From assembly GCF_016808095.1 (NCBI RefSeq), contig NC_068978.1, positions 21,630,806-21,694,805 on the forward strand: 64,000 nucleotides of DNA, read 5' to 3'. The translations under genes and the position numbers were made by a program. The stretch comes from Vigna angularis (Eukaryota; Streptophyta; Magnoliopsida; Fabales; Fabaceae). Under the pieces are notes generated by a model that was given only the letters and a program-made list of their open reading frames with translations, was not told the DNA's origin and did no database searches. Shown here piece by piece: positions 43,792-56,557 of this stretch (position 1 is its first letter; the number at the start of each line of letters is the position of its first letter).

Positions 43792-46385
43792 ATCTCCCCA
43801 ACAACAATTATTTTCGTCCTCGAAAATTATTTATTTAAACAAAGACTATTTAACAAAAGATTACTTACAAAGAAGATATGGATTTTCGAAAACCATTGCT
43901 CTGATACCCAATAGTGTAACACCCCGATTTAGGTGTTACAATTTATTTTTCCACAAAAATGCATATATTACTTTTCTTTAACAATTTTCAACACCAACAA
44001 AATATTAAGTGTTGTATTATAACACAAGTCTTCTAAAATAAAATTTCACACAGTTCATAAACTTCTTAAATTTAAAATTCCACACAGTTTGAAATTTCAA
44101 AATATATTTATTTAGAAATCCCCCATGTCTCTTTTTTTTTTTTTTTTTTCACAGATTTCTCATCTTCTAAGCAAGTCTATAACCATATGCTAATTCATCT
44201 GAAATAGTTTATGCTCCCGTATAATATGACACATTACACGATCATTGCATTCACATACACAAACACAAACAATAGGGTGAGCTAACTGAAACAAGCATAC
44301 AATCCATTCACAATCCGTTAATAATACATCCACAGTATTCAATACAGTTAAGCACACCCACTCAACATATTATCACAATATCATTGCTCAACAATTTTAC
44401 TATTCCACTTATCAAAGTGTTACAACTTCACCTCATCCGACCTACTTACCAAAGTAGTACAAACCAAGTTATTCTCTCTACTTATCAAAGTAGCACCGCA
44501 AGACAATACTGTCTACTTACAAAGTAGCACATAGTTAATCTGCCTACTTTTCAAAGTAGCCCGATTTATGTCATTCTCTTTATCTCTTCATTCATCATCT
44601 CATCCTGCCTACTTATCAAAGTAGTGTAAATCACCCTGCTTACTTACCAAAGTAACGCAGACCCAACATCTACTCGCCTACTTACCAAGGTAGCGCAAAC
44701 CAACATCATTTACATTATTTCAACAAATTATTCATAATCAACCACAACTCATCCAAAACTAATCATATTCAACAACATGTTTAGATCATATGGTAAGCTT
44801 TTCGGTCCAATCCAACAGTTAATGAGGCAGAAATCATCAATTTTTTTTTATAAATGATCCAAAAACATAAATTAAGCAATATTGAGATCCCTGAGAAGTT
44901 ACAAAATTAATATCTCTAACTCGGTACCTCCGATCTAAAATCCGAACGGTCGAAGTATGTTCCTATATGTTAGAAACCTCATACTAAAGTTTCAGGTTAA
45001 TCTAACGGTTAACTAAGTAGATATGAAGGTTTTACCGAGGTAACTCAGAGACAGAAATTTAAGTGGTTCTCGGTTAAACTCAAAATACGGAATGAATTAC
45101 TCTAAGCACAGACAACTAATTCCAAATCTGAACGGTCAAGATCACCTAATATGTATTATGAACTCCATACTAAAGTTTGGGCTCAATCTAACGGTAAATG
45201 GAATATATATGAAATTGTTACCATTATAACTTAAGAACAGAATTACATTGTTCATCAAATATGTCAAACTTTCGAAATTTCTTTCTCTAAGCATAGACCT
45301 TCAATTGCAAATCCGATCGGTCACCGTGTATTAATATGTCTTAGGGATTCTATATCAAATTTTGAGGTTGATCTAACGGTCAAATAGGTCAGAATTCTAT
45401 ATTTTACTGAGACAACTTAGTAACTACAGGGGTAACTAATTTACTCAAACTTATAGGATTTATTTCTCCAAGTACAGACTTCTATTTTCAAATCCGAACA
45501 GTCAAAGTTTAGTAATATGTCTTAGGATTCACATATTAAAATTTTAGCTAAATCCAACGGTGAAAACAATTAAAAGAAATTTATCACCACAGTAACTCGA
45601 AAATAAGAAATTATAATCATGAAAACCAAATTTTACACAAGTCAATAGATAACTACCATTACCAAATTTTTAACATATTCATATTCGTATTCATGATCAT
45701 AACAAGAAAGGATTAGCTCCCCTTCATCAAAGTCAAGCAATTGGAACCATATTTCTAACTACAAAATTCTAGAAATTAAGTTGAGATTGCTTCCCTTACC
45801 TCATGAAGACTAAAACACCTTAAACTCTTCTTCAAAGAGCAACTCCTCTCCTCCTTGCTAGACCAAGTCAGCCTCCACACTTAGGACACTTAGGATTTCG
45901 TTCACCTCCCACCAAGGACCTCTATACTCTCCTCCAAAACTCCAAATCTGATTTGGAATTAAAAGAAGATGCCTTAGACAACTAAGGAACCATGCACTTG
46001 GCACTTAACAATAATAAACAACCAATGGACCATCCTAAACCATTTTCCAGCCCTAAAACATGGAAGGAAAGTCTCCAAAGGGTCCCAAAATGTTCTCCTA
46101 GTGCAGAACACAACCTACTCACTCCAAAAAGTTGAAACTTGTAAAAATACACCTAAAATTAAGGTTGGACGCTAGCCCCTGGACAGTAAAACTGTCACGT
46201 TTCCCCCAGCTCAGTTAGACACCTTCCCGAAGTCCAAAATATGCGTATGAGTAGTCAAATTGAAGCTCTTTGAGTCTAGTTTCCAATAAAACAAGAATCA
46301 ACTCAATTGATATTTTACTAAGAATAATAATTTCACTCCCCAGAGTCCCAAAATATTTTCGAAAACCATTGCTCTGATACCAAAA
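43792..46385 (-). mobile_element. Internal region 2 of the array
   Basis: A second copy of the internal region at 38517-41110 with the same polypurine tract, second primer-site remnant (43898-43909), palindrome array (44405-44700), 184-bp tandem and true primer site (46371-46382). No difference from copy 1 was noticed. Confidence 0.9.
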
Positions 46386-49065
46386 TGTAACACCCTAATA
46401 TTTTAAAGGGTATTACTGATAGTAGAGACTAAATTAATTTGATATCTCATATAAACAATCAAACTTTATTTCAATTACTCCAAAGTACAATACCAAACTT
46501 TCAAACTTTAAACAATATAGTCTTCACCATTGAAATTTCAACTTATAAGTTTTACACAACATAATCTTCCCAATACAAATTTATTATTTTTACAAAAATC
46601 CCTGAAAGTTTTTCCCCGCATCTCTCTCATCTCTAAGCTTTTTCAACCGCATCTGCAACATTATCTAATCACATATAACATGAGTTATATGATCATAGTA
46701 CAAACAAATAAGGGTAAGCCAACCATATCATAAAATCATTAAACTTGTAATAAAAATATTATAATCATGTATTTCTACAATTGATAAAATATCATTATTC
46801 CGATGTCATTAATTCATCATTATCAAAATCATCTTTCCCATTTCCATAAATCTTACAAGTGTACCATGCTTACTCATGAAGCCTTATGGTCAGACCGCTC
46901 TCTGCCTGCTTCCTTAAGCCTCACTTATATACTATGTCTTACTTTCTGAAGCCTTATGGTCAGACCCCTCTCTGCCTGCTTCTATATAACTTACGAATCA
47001 TATGTTTATGTCAAAGCCTTATGGTCAGACCACTTTCTGCCTGCTTTCATAAACCTCACGTGTTACATTGCTCATACCAAACTCTCATGGTATAACTCGA
47101 ACATACTACTCCCGGTAGTAAACATCATTTCATAAGTAATGATTTCTCATATCCACTCCAACATTTCATAAAACCAACAATTCATACCCTCTTATCCACC
47201 TAACTCAATCATGTTCATTCTTTAATCATGAATTCATAATAACCTGTTTTGGTATCAATAAATTAAACATATTTCCATATATCATGCTTCATATTATAAA
47301 CTCATTTTGCCCATAACGAGTATAATTCAACATATTTTCACCAAACAAAGATCATGGATCAACCAAAATATATCAACATATCGTAGAAACTACATATTAA
47401 AGTCTGGGCTCAATGTAATGATAAATAAAATATATAAGAAATTTTTACCATGATAATATTATGCATCTACAATCAACTTGTTTTATTTTATTTTCATCCT
47501 AGTAGAGATTTTTTCTTTACCCCAATTGGTCACCGGAGAGGACCCAGATGTCTGAACGCATCAAACTCACCTTCGACGCCAGCACATATGACTAGTCACA
47601 ACTGACTGGACCAGGCCAGGGCTGCTCTATGATCAGGGATGTGCCAACTCAGGTTTTTAAGGTTCCTCTATCCTACCAACAAAGGGAGGCCCTCAATAAT
47701 TAATCAATTTATTTATTTAATTTATCTACCTTGTTGTCTTATGCTCTAAATCTAAAATGTCTAATTTTAATATTTTTACTTCCTCTCAAAACAACCTCAA
47801 ACAGTACCTGTATATCTATTTAATACTCATATATAAGCTATTACAGAACTCTTACTCCAGACCTTCCAACAAGATCAATTTCAGCCAACAAACTCATTCA
47901 ATAAATTCATCACATCATAACATGTACAATTTAACAGTTTCAGTTATAACACCCAATATAATAAAAGTCATAAAACAGTTTCGCAAGAGAACACCAGTTC
48001 AACATTCGTATATTTATAAATTCATACAAAAATAATTAGTTGCCCTTACCATCAAAATAATATTAATATAAAAATTCAGGGGAAACAAGAAGTTGAATCT
48101 GGCAGAGCCGGTTAGACAACTTCTCATCCTTCCACAAAGATGAAATAAAAAGAATAGATAACACAATAAAATTTCTGGGGAAACAAGAAGTTGAATCTGG
48201 CAGAGCCGGTTAGACAACTTCACATCCTTCCAAAAATACAATATAAAGATATAAAAAAAAACAACAAAAGCTTTGGGGAAACAAGAAGTTGAATCTGGCA
48301 GAGCCGGTTAGACAACTTCTCGTCCTACCAAAAATACAATATAAAGATATAAGAAACAACCAAAGTTTTGGGGAAACAAGAAGTTGAATCTGGCAGAGCC
48401 GGTTAGACAACTTCTCGTCCTTCCAAAAATACCATATAAAGATATAAGAAACAACCAAAGCTTTGGGGAAACAAGAAGTTGAATCTGGCAGAGCCGGTTA
48501 GACAACTTCTCGTCCTTCCAAAAATACAAAAGAAACAAATAAATGTTCTCATTCAAAATTCAAGACCATACAGCAACAAAATACTACATATTCAAGATTT
48601 AGGATTAGAGAAAAGCAAAGTATAGGAGTGGCTTCCCTTACCTCTATTACAGACTTAATCTCCTCGCTCTCTGAAAACTTCCAGAATATCCCCTTTGCAA
48701 TTAGAAATTCTTCCAACTCTCTTCTCTCAACATTTTTCTAAGTTCTTTGGTGTAAATTTTCAGCCTCCCCCCTTGGCTATTTATAGTAAAAAAATTTACT
48801 ATTCATTTTTACTATTCATTTGTACTATTCATTTTTTTATTCATTTTACTATTACAAAAATAATTTTTTATTTGCAAATTGGTGAATTCTGATCTCAAAG
48901 CTACGTGTAATACTTATCCTTTCCAAAAATAATTTTTTTTTTCTTTTTACTATTCACCTTTTACTATTCACAATTTACTATTCATATTTTACTATTTACT
49001 ATTTTTTTTTTTTAATTTTTTTTTTATCTAGTATCTAACTTACAAATATTTTCAAGGATCTTACA
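46386..49065 (-). repeat. LTR copy 3 (2680 bp)
   Basis: The outermost (minus-strand 5') LTR. It differs from the others near its plus-strand end: TTCATATTTTAC where the others have TTCATAATTTAC, and shorter or rearranged T runs (48985-49025). It is directly followed by the CTTTC duplication. Confidence 0.92.
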
Positions 49066-49070
49066 CTTTC

Positions 49071-50589
49071 CACTAAAAAAGAAAAGACATGCATATTTAT
49101 GTCCACATTTTAGATTTAATTTCAAAATTTTAGTGGAATAATTGTGCTTAAATGATTGATTTGAATAAGATTTATGATGATTGCTTTTATCGGGTTTAGA
49201 AATTAAAGAGGCTTAAAATGTGATTTTAGTTGCATAAATTATTTTAGATAGTCTAATGTTTGTTGATGCAGCTGGAAATAAAGTTTGAATTGCCATTTTC
49301 AAAAGAAAAAAAAGGCTAAAGTGCAATTAGAAGAAATTTATGGACTTCTGTGCAATTTTGAATAAAATAAAAAGGGTTGAAATGTAATTTTGGGCAAGTT
49401 TAAATCTATTAGATATTTTAAAAGATGATTTGGAGAAAATATATCTTAAGATATTTTATTTGATATTGTTAAATAATTACCTTATTTAACTATATCAATA
49501 AATATCAAAAGATAATATTTGCCAAATCTTTTTGAATCTAGAAAAGATATTATCAAATATTCTCAAAAATCGATTAAATTTGTTGAACATTTGGAAGATA
49601 TTAGATATAAGATAAAAGATTTTATCAATAGAAGATTCAGAATCCAAGCTCAATCAAGCATATATCAAGAGACCCAAGGAAGACATAAATCATAACTTAT
49701 TGATTCTCATACTCCTCCCCCTAGAAGCAAGCATCCACCACTCCTCTCACTTTTATTTTACCATGTGTTCACTCCATTCATAGAAGGCTAAGTTTCTAGG
49801 GTTATTCCACTGTAATTTCATTATGGATTCTGAGGTTAAGTTGAATTAATGAATTTGTTTCTTTTGATTATTGATTTGAGTTATTCTTCTTATCTTTCAT
49901 CTCTCAATCATATTAAAAGCAATGATTTTTGCATCATAAGGTGTTTGAATCTACATGCATATTAATCATATGAGTCCAAGGCTTTCTAGGTTTGATTGAG
50001 AATGTACTTTGATTATATTTAGGAACTTTCATATGATTAAACGGGTTTTTGCTATCAATTGAGAATGTACTTTGATTGGTGGTAATAATTTCAACTATAA
50101 TTAAATGAGAATTTACTTTGATTAATTAGTTTTTAATTTGGTAAGGAGATTTAAGAATAAACATGATTAAACACAATAAGATTTCATTGAGAATGTACTT
50201 TGATTGAATTCATTGTGAATAATCTAGAAAGGTCTTGCAATTGATTGAGAATCTACTTTGGTTAACTGCATGATCGCCCTCAAATTAAATAAGAATGTAC
50301 TTTAATTAATTTGAAACTTGAACAATAATCAATTGAACAATGATTTGTGGATAACCGATGATGAATCTATCTTGGAAAAGCAGTGGAATTAGCATATTTC
50401 ATCATAGTTTCTCATTTTTATTCTTGACATTGCATAACATTCATAAGAGTCAAATATTGAAAAGTAATTCCGTATTCATTGGGAGATGACTCAGAGATAC
50501 TTTAACCTTATCTACATTCTTGAATACTACTTTGCATTACTGAAGTTGCCTTGAAAAGTAGTATTAATTTGATAGCTTTAACGACAGCA
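49071..50589 (+). other. Retroelement-derived non-coding DNA with GAGAATGTACTTTGATT repeats
   Basis: No gene. The phrase TTGAGAATGTACTTTGATT or close variants occur six times between 49990 and 50300. A following stretch (TTCATTGGGAGATGACTC, CTACTTTGCATTAC near 50470-50540) resembles the leader of large legume gypsy elements. LTR limits were not resolved. Confidence 0.4.
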
Positions 50590-50880
50590 TATCACATGTA
50601 TTATTGACGGTCAAAATCCATCAACATCAAAATTCGTCAGCAACCACTTTTTTCATTGGACTTTTGAGATATCAAAATCCATCGATAAAAATGCATTCAG
50701 TAACATTTTCTAACACATTTTGATATCTATTGATAATTACAGAAGAAAATATCCAATGCTAAAATCCATTATTAACTACCGACAAAAAATGTGTTTGTAA
50801 TTCGTCGATAATTATCAATGACAAAAATCATTGGTAAAATCCGTCAGTAATTACCATATATTTAATAAGTGTTTATACCA
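50590..50880. repeat. Degenerate ATCGGTAAAATCCGTC-type repeat, possible MITE
   Basis: Variants of CAAAATCCATC, AAATTCGTCAG, AAAATCCGTCAG and TCGATAATTA are dispersed in both orientations over 290 bp. Similar sequence is found at 35560-35690 and at 58848-59035, suggesting one small transposon family. No transposase or clear ends. Confidence 0.4.
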
Positions 50881-52478
50881 ATGGTCAATTTTCATTCCAA
50901 ACTTACAGAAACAGGAACCTTGTTCAAGAAGGGGCTATTATCTGTTAAATGTTTGATTTCTGATTCCTTACTTTCTTCAAACTATGACCCAACAGTTTCT
51001 TTCCAATTCTAACTATCACATGCCTCCACCTTTTGCAAAGTGAACAACTGCACTTTTTCTTTCAACTTGTGAACAGATTTTACAGCATGACTCTTCTTAA
51101 TTATTCTTCTCAATAAAGTTCTTAAAACAGGGCAACACATCAATTTGATTACCAACATCCTATAGGTATCAGGGAGTCGCGCAGCGGATTGAAAATGTTC
51201 CTTAAGAGCAGAAAGTATGTAGCAGTCAATAAACAAGTTACAGTGGTCCGTTTTAAAACTTGATTTTCTTAGAGAACTTTTATCAAACAGTTTATGTGCT
51301 AAAAGTGTAGAGAATGTAGGGAAGAGAAAAATCACTATAATGAGTGATTAACTATTTCACTAAAATCAGTTTAACAATTACAATAAGATGAATAGAAATT
51401 AAGAATAACAAAAAACCTTTCTTCGACAAACGAACCAAAAGAAACTGCTCAGCCAACTTGAAGAGAACCGCTCCGACCTTAGACATACTAAGCGCGAGCT
51501 TCTTGTATTCACAAGACTTGACAAGAGCACACTATCACTTGAGAACTTCCTCAGACAAATTGTATTCTCAAATGGCATAGATTGACCATCTAAACAATTT
51601 GGCAAAAAGTATATATAAGCTAGAGGTCATAATTAAAAAGACAACTCCCAACTGCCAGTGATAATCGATTATTGTAAGTGATAATCGATTATCCTTGTCT
51701 GTTGTGGGGTTTTCAAAAAGTGATAATTAATTATTCTGAGGGATAATGGGTTATCTGCGAGACTTGGGCAGTATCGACTCAGAACAGAATAATCGATTAT
51801 TCTGATCAATAATCTATTATTTGCGCGAGCAATTGTTTTTCAAATGAGCCTGTGATAATCGATTATTACACCAAATAATCGATTATCTGCACAAACTTTC
51901 TAAAGACAGGAAAACTTCTAATTGTTTACATTATCAAGGTTTATTCCTATTACAATTGATTTTACAGAAGTGCTTTTAAATAAATTATAACTAAAGTCAA
52001 GTTCTTCATTTTGTAACATCATCAAAATCATAATCTTCAAGACACCAATGCTCTTCATTGGTAACACATCCAACAACAATGAACTCCTCAAATAACTTTC
52101 AACCTTATACAAAAAATTAACAGCAACATCCCTTGAACCAAAAACCACAAAAAAAAATGTCATTCATCGCATAGGCCTTCATATTTCATCGATAGCTTGC
52201 AAAATTCACTATCAAAGAGGTCAAGGTAAATATTCATCAAAATAGCAGACAAAACTCCTTCCTACAGGAGACCATGTCCCTTATGAAAACCCCCAAACTT
52301 GAGATTTAAAACTTCAGCATCAAATATGCTTTAGACAATACAAACTAGGATCTTCTATCTTCTCTTTCACTATAAAAATCAGCTTTTTCAACACAACAAC
52401 ATTCAATTTCTTTATTGTGAACCACCAATAGCACTCCAAACTAACTTCTTAAGTCTTTTCCGACGAGTTAGTTGAAAA
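50881..52478. other. Retroelement-derived region, no supported gene
   Basis: Open frames of 68-108 codons on the minus strand (51009-51335, 51399-51605, 51918-52163) carry no motif I recognise. Between 51660 and 51895 about eight copies of ATAATCGATTAT and variants occur, a palindromic motif frequent in the LTRs of this window. The region probably belongs to a decayed copia element. Confidence 0.4.
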
Positions 52479-52990
52479 TTGATGAGTATGGCAAACATGT
52501 GCAATGTTAAGCGAATATTTCAATGTCTAAAACGAACAACATCTCTCGGTCTATACTACAAAAGGAGTGAGAGTTTTGATCTTAAAGGATATTGTGATGT
52601 TGATTTTGCTGGAGATAAGGGCCGAACGAAAAAATACAAGTGGAGAATGCCACTTCATTAGAGGAAACCTAGTATCATGGCTGAGCAAGAAGCAAAACAC
52701 AATTGCACTATCAACCGTTGAAGCTGAGTATATATCGAATGCACAATGCTCCTCTCAACTCTTATGGATCAGGAATCAGCTAGAATAACACAATCACATT
52801 CAAGGTACGATTCCTATCCTTTGTCATATTAATCATACAATTAGTTTATCTAAGAATCCTACATTGCATTCACATGTTAAGCATTTTGAGGTCAAGCATC
52901 ACTTCATGCATGATCATGTTAACATGGGAATTGTTGACTTACAATATTTAAACACAGAAGATCTGTTTTTGACATCTTCCATAAACCATT
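52479..52990 (+). pseudogene. SIRE-type copia RNase H fragment
   Basis: Across two frames the plus strand reads VKRIFQCLKRTTSLGLYYKR, SFDLKGYCDVDFAGDKG (RNase H region with Asp), then NLVSWLSKKQNTIALSTVEA and EYISNAQCSSQLLWIRNQLE, a stop, and TISLSKNPTLHSHVKHFEVK with HHFMHDHVNMGIVDLQYLNT. These are the ordered C-terminal pol motifs of SIRE1-like copia elements. Reverse transcriptase upstream is missing. One frameshift near 52640 and stops make it inactive. Confidence 0.85.
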
Positions 52991-54351
52991 AGTTGAAGAT
53001 AGACATAACCATTTAATAACCCTTATTGGTATGAGAAGCATTGAATGAATTTTGATTCAACATGTTAAAGTGTGTTCATATAGGTGTGTCTAAGTATAGA
53101 GAATTAATCGTCTAGGACACATAATCGACAAGACGTCATTCTGTTGCATCGTGTAAGACAAATCATCTATCAAACAACTGCATCCATGCATTAGGTCTGT
53201 CTAAGTACTAAGCTCATCTTTAGAAGTTGTCTAGGATCTCCAAAGCCCAAACCCTCTCTCCTGTTGCCAAATATTTTTCGTGTCAATCAAGCTATCAACC
53301 CTTCTATGTTCTCAAACCTCTCTTTTTCTCCTCCTCAAAACCCTAAATATTTGATTTCACCACTCTTCCCACTCTTATCCGCTACTCACTAACATTCTTC
53401 TAAAAAATCTTCACGATATTCAAGAGACTCAAAATCTATTTTCCAAATCTTTCCGTACTAACCACATTAAATGGATGAGATTGATCAATCGCCCATGGCT
53501 AACTTTTTCCTCTATTTAAACACGCTTCATTTCTCATCCTCTCAACTCATTCTCTTCAAACCCTAATTCCTCTCTCACTGTCATGCCCTATCAACCCTCC
53601 AATATCTCAAGCCTTCAACATTCCAAACCAATGAAGCTTTCTTCCAAACCTCCTGACCCTCATCGTCATCTTATCTTATCACCGGAACAAGATGAACATG
53701 ATAATCCAACATTCGTTCCTCCTTCTACTCTCAAACCTTACATGCCTCTTGCACGTAGTTCTTCCACTTTACCACCATCACTCCTCACTTGACTATACCT
53801 CTCCAACATTGCCCTTTCCATCCTCTCCTTGTTCTTCAGTTCTTCTCTGCTTTCTATTACCTTCTATGCTTCCCCTTCCTTCCCTTCTTCCGCCACCCCT
53901 AATCCTGTCAGGCCATGATGTCTCTTCCCTCGTTTCTTTCTCCTTTTTTTGATGTTTATCAAATAAGGGGGAGAATAGAGAAAGAGTAGATGTGTCAGCA
54001 TCTAGGAGCATGAACTCAGGGGAAGTACACTAGAAGCTAGGATAGCATAGAATAAGGAGGAGTTTCTCCAGATTCTTACAGTTCATCTTAGGAGTCCACG
54101 TTTACATTCATGTAATTTGTTTTGTGTTTTAATAAAAGTTGTTGATTGTTGTTTTACTTTATATGTTGCTTCGTTGCTTGTTTAAATTTATATCTTTGTT
54201 TACTACTCCTTTATTATCTTTATCTCTATACGCAATATTATTATTTGATTGTGTTCACTAACATCATACAAAAGATAAAGACAATAAAAGATGTAAAACA
54301 CACAAGACTTAAAAACAAAATGTTGAAGACAAAATGTGTATTTTCAAAACA
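52991..54351 (+). other. Post-pol region of a SIRE-type element (possible second ORF remnant)
   Basis: Between the pol end and the polypurine tract lie a long CT-rich leader (CAAACCCTAATTCCTCTC) and a Pro/Ser-rich frame starting MPYQPSNISSLQHSKPM (53583-53792). SIRE elements carry a second ORF here; this frame is too short and degraded to assign. Frames in the pyrimidine-rich stretch 53690-54010 on both strands are artefacts. Confidence 0.45.
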
Positions 54352-54366
54352 TCAAAAAGGGGGAGA
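54352..54366 (+). other. Polypurine tract of the SIRE-type element
   Basis: AAAAAGGGGGAGAT directly precedes the LTR start TGTTAAAGACAAAATTG at 54368. It is the usual second-strand priming site of copia elements. Confidence 0.75.
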
Positions 54367-54367
54367 T

Positions 54368-54815
54368 TGTTAAAGACAAAATTGTATATGTGCCCAAAAG
54401 TTCTCATGTTTTGAAGTTTTTATCAAATAACATTGAAACGGGATAATAATTAGAAAGCAACCTAAGGTGAAGACACAAGACTTAGAGTGTGAACTCCAAA
54501 CATAGAAAACTTAGGTAAACACTTAGGTCTTAGGAAATAGAAAATACTCAAACACATGGCTAAACAATGTTCTGCCTGAAAGTGTCCAAGAGAGGTTGAG
54601 TTAAACGTTCAATGCTTATAATACCTTGAATAGGTATTCAGCCTCTCTCAAAAACAAAATAGGTCGTGATAATGTCTCTGACAAAACATACTAAAGACTT
54701 AATTATTACAATGTGTAAGAAACCTTAAGCAAGCTAAACGTTATCTGCTGAAAAGAGACAAAAGCTAAAGAAGCGTTTACTTGACTAAACGATGTCATGA
54801 GCTTAACAATACCTC
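54368..54815 (+). mobile_element. 3' LTR of the SIRE-type element, truncated
   Basis: It begins TGTTAAAGACAAAATTG after the polypurine tract. The canonical CA end is not found; homology runs into a minus-strand copia gag at about 54820, so the LTR is cut short there. Confidence 0.55.
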
Positions 54816-54819
54816 ATCT

Positions 54820-56238
54820 TATGATGAAATCCTTTCACTTTTAGCCTTATATTATTTATTACTCTTCTTTGAGACCTTAGTACAACTTCTACATTGAATC
54901 TACCAAGAGTAAATTTTGCCAATGTATTTGTTAGATACTTGATTTTATCAAGATAAGTGTGGCAATCTTAGCAATCTTTTTCAACAATCTTGATTTCAGA
55001 TTTATCATTCAAAGCATATTGTAAAGCTTCATCAAGTTCAATTTTCAATTTATCATTTTCTTCAATAAGGTTATTGATTATGTATTCAAAATCTTTTCTT
55101 TCACAGTTTAATCGATTAACCTTATATTGAAGTTTCATTGCTTCTGCATGAAGCTCCTGAAAGGATCTAGCAGTTGATAATATCTCAAGTTTCTAGCAGT
55201 TTAATCGATTAATCCTCGAAATTGTTGTTGCTACTTTATGAACTGATGGATCCAACCATAAGACACAAGTTTGTCTCCTCTTCCTGACTCAGGTTGTCTT
55301 CATTACTGATCCTTCAGAATCACTATTCTCCCATGCCATATAAGCCTTATTTTTCTTCATCTTCCTTCTATCCTAATTGTACCTTTCTTCATATTTCTAT
55401 TTCAGCTTCAAGGTTGAACAATCAGGTTTGATGTGGCCCTCATTTCCATATTCGTAACAGATGAGAGTTGCAGCCTTTCCTTTTTCCTCCTCTTGAGTTA
55501 CCTGGAAAATAAGATGCAACATTTCTAGATTTCATGAAATTAGTAAACTTCTTCACCATCATGTTTAGCACTTCCTTTTCTGGCACATCTGCATCAGAAT
55601 CAGCATCAGACTCAATGCTCCTTAAGGCTTACTTGCTGGACACTTTGAGAGTTATGGAATGTTTTTGTTCATATTCCTCTTCCTCTCTCAGTCTTCCAAG
55701 CTCCAACTCATGATCCCTGAGCTTACCAAACAATGTAGCCATATTCATTGTAGTAAGATCTCTTGATTCTAATATAGTTGCTACCTTAGGTTGCTAGCTT
55801 CTATTTAAGCTCTTAAAGATCTTTATGTTGATCTTCTCCTTCTCAAATGCTTTACCAACTGAAATCAAATGATTTACAATGTGAGTAATTCTTTCTAGCC
55901 CTCTTTACCTCATTAGTTCCTTTGTGAGTCACCTCAAGAACTTTCCACATTTCTTTTGCACTCTTGCACGTTGATACCCTGAAAAACTCGTCAATAATGA
56001 GTGTAGAGGAAATAACATTTCTAGCCTTGATATCATATTGTTCACGTTTATTTTCATCTTGATTCCATTCAGAAAAAAATTTCAAAAGATTTTTTCCATC
56101 AACAATGTTAGTAGGCTCAAAAGGTCCATTAACTATAGCATCCCAAACACCCTTATCAATAGATTCTAAGAAAATTCTCATTCTAATTTTCCAAAAGGGA
56201 TCATTCTCTCCTGCACTAAGGTTTTCCCAAACTATCAC
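54820..56238 (-). pseudogene. SIRE-type copia gag, degenerate
   Basis: On the minus strand from 56238 an open stretch of 128 codons reads DPFWKIRMRIFLESIDKGVW, DAIVNGPFEPTNIVDGKN, NKREQYDIKARNVISSTLII and CKSAKEMWKVLEVTHKGTNE (UBN2-type gag). Further down, with frame changes: KSLNRS, TTMNMATLFGKLRDHELELG, a CCHC knuckle remnant near 55430 (YEYGNEGHIKPDC, first Cys uncertain), then coiled-coil-like LIEENDKLKIELDEALQYAL and LGRFNVEVVLRSQRR at about 54880. It is oriented opposite to the SIRE fragment to its left. The region 56239-56557 is its leader. Confidence 0.82.
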
Positions 56239-56557
56239 AAGTCCTCCCTTACACTAAGATTTTCTGCAGGTCTTTCTCTTTTGTCCTAGGAAACGTCTTT
56301 TCTCTCCTTTAACTCTCTAATTTTCGTTTTTAGGAATTAGGTTAACAATATGCATATCTCTTTTAATATTTTCCTTATTATCTTCTTCTATTTTATCTTT
56401 ATCTTTTTAATTAAAATCATATCTTCAACTTAATCTATAAAACCACCAAAATTTCCTCTTATTCTCTCTTAACTACTTTTTAAAATATCAATAACCACTA
56501 AATCTTTCTAAAATCCACTAAATCTTTTAAATTTCAGATTTATTTTATTCTTTTATG

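Larger units (their letters stand above)
35831..49070 (-). mobile_element. Tandem LTR-retrotransposon array: LTR-int-LTR-int-LTR, period 5275 bp, TSD CTTTC
   Basis: Three LTRs begin TGTAACACCCTAATATTT at 35836, 41111 and 46386, each exactly 5275 bp apart, and end GGATCTTACA at 38516, 43791 and 49065. Two internal regions of 2594 bp separate them. The same pentamer CTTTC lies at 35831-35835 and 49066-49070, so the complete array is bounded by one target-site duplication. On the minus strand an initiator-Met-tRNA-type primer site (TGGTATCAGAGC) sits 3 bp inside the 5' LTR, and a polypurine tract (GTTGTTGGGGAGATT) precedes the 3' LTR, which sets the orientation. Neither LTR nor internal DNA encodes gag or pol, so the element is non-autonomous (LARD-like). 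Units 1 and 2 look identical wherever compared by eye; the third LTR differs by at least one substitution and a T-run length near 48985-49025. Confidence 0.93.

Noticed and set aside
51009..51605. Minus-strand frames of 108 and 68 codons
   Set aside because: No recognisable motif and located among copia remains; not enough to support a gene.
53692..54011. Frames in a pyrimidine-rich stretch, Leu/Pro/Ser-rich on + and Glu/Arg/Gly-rich on -
   Set aside because: Low-complexity CT-rich DNA of a retroelement; no homology seen.
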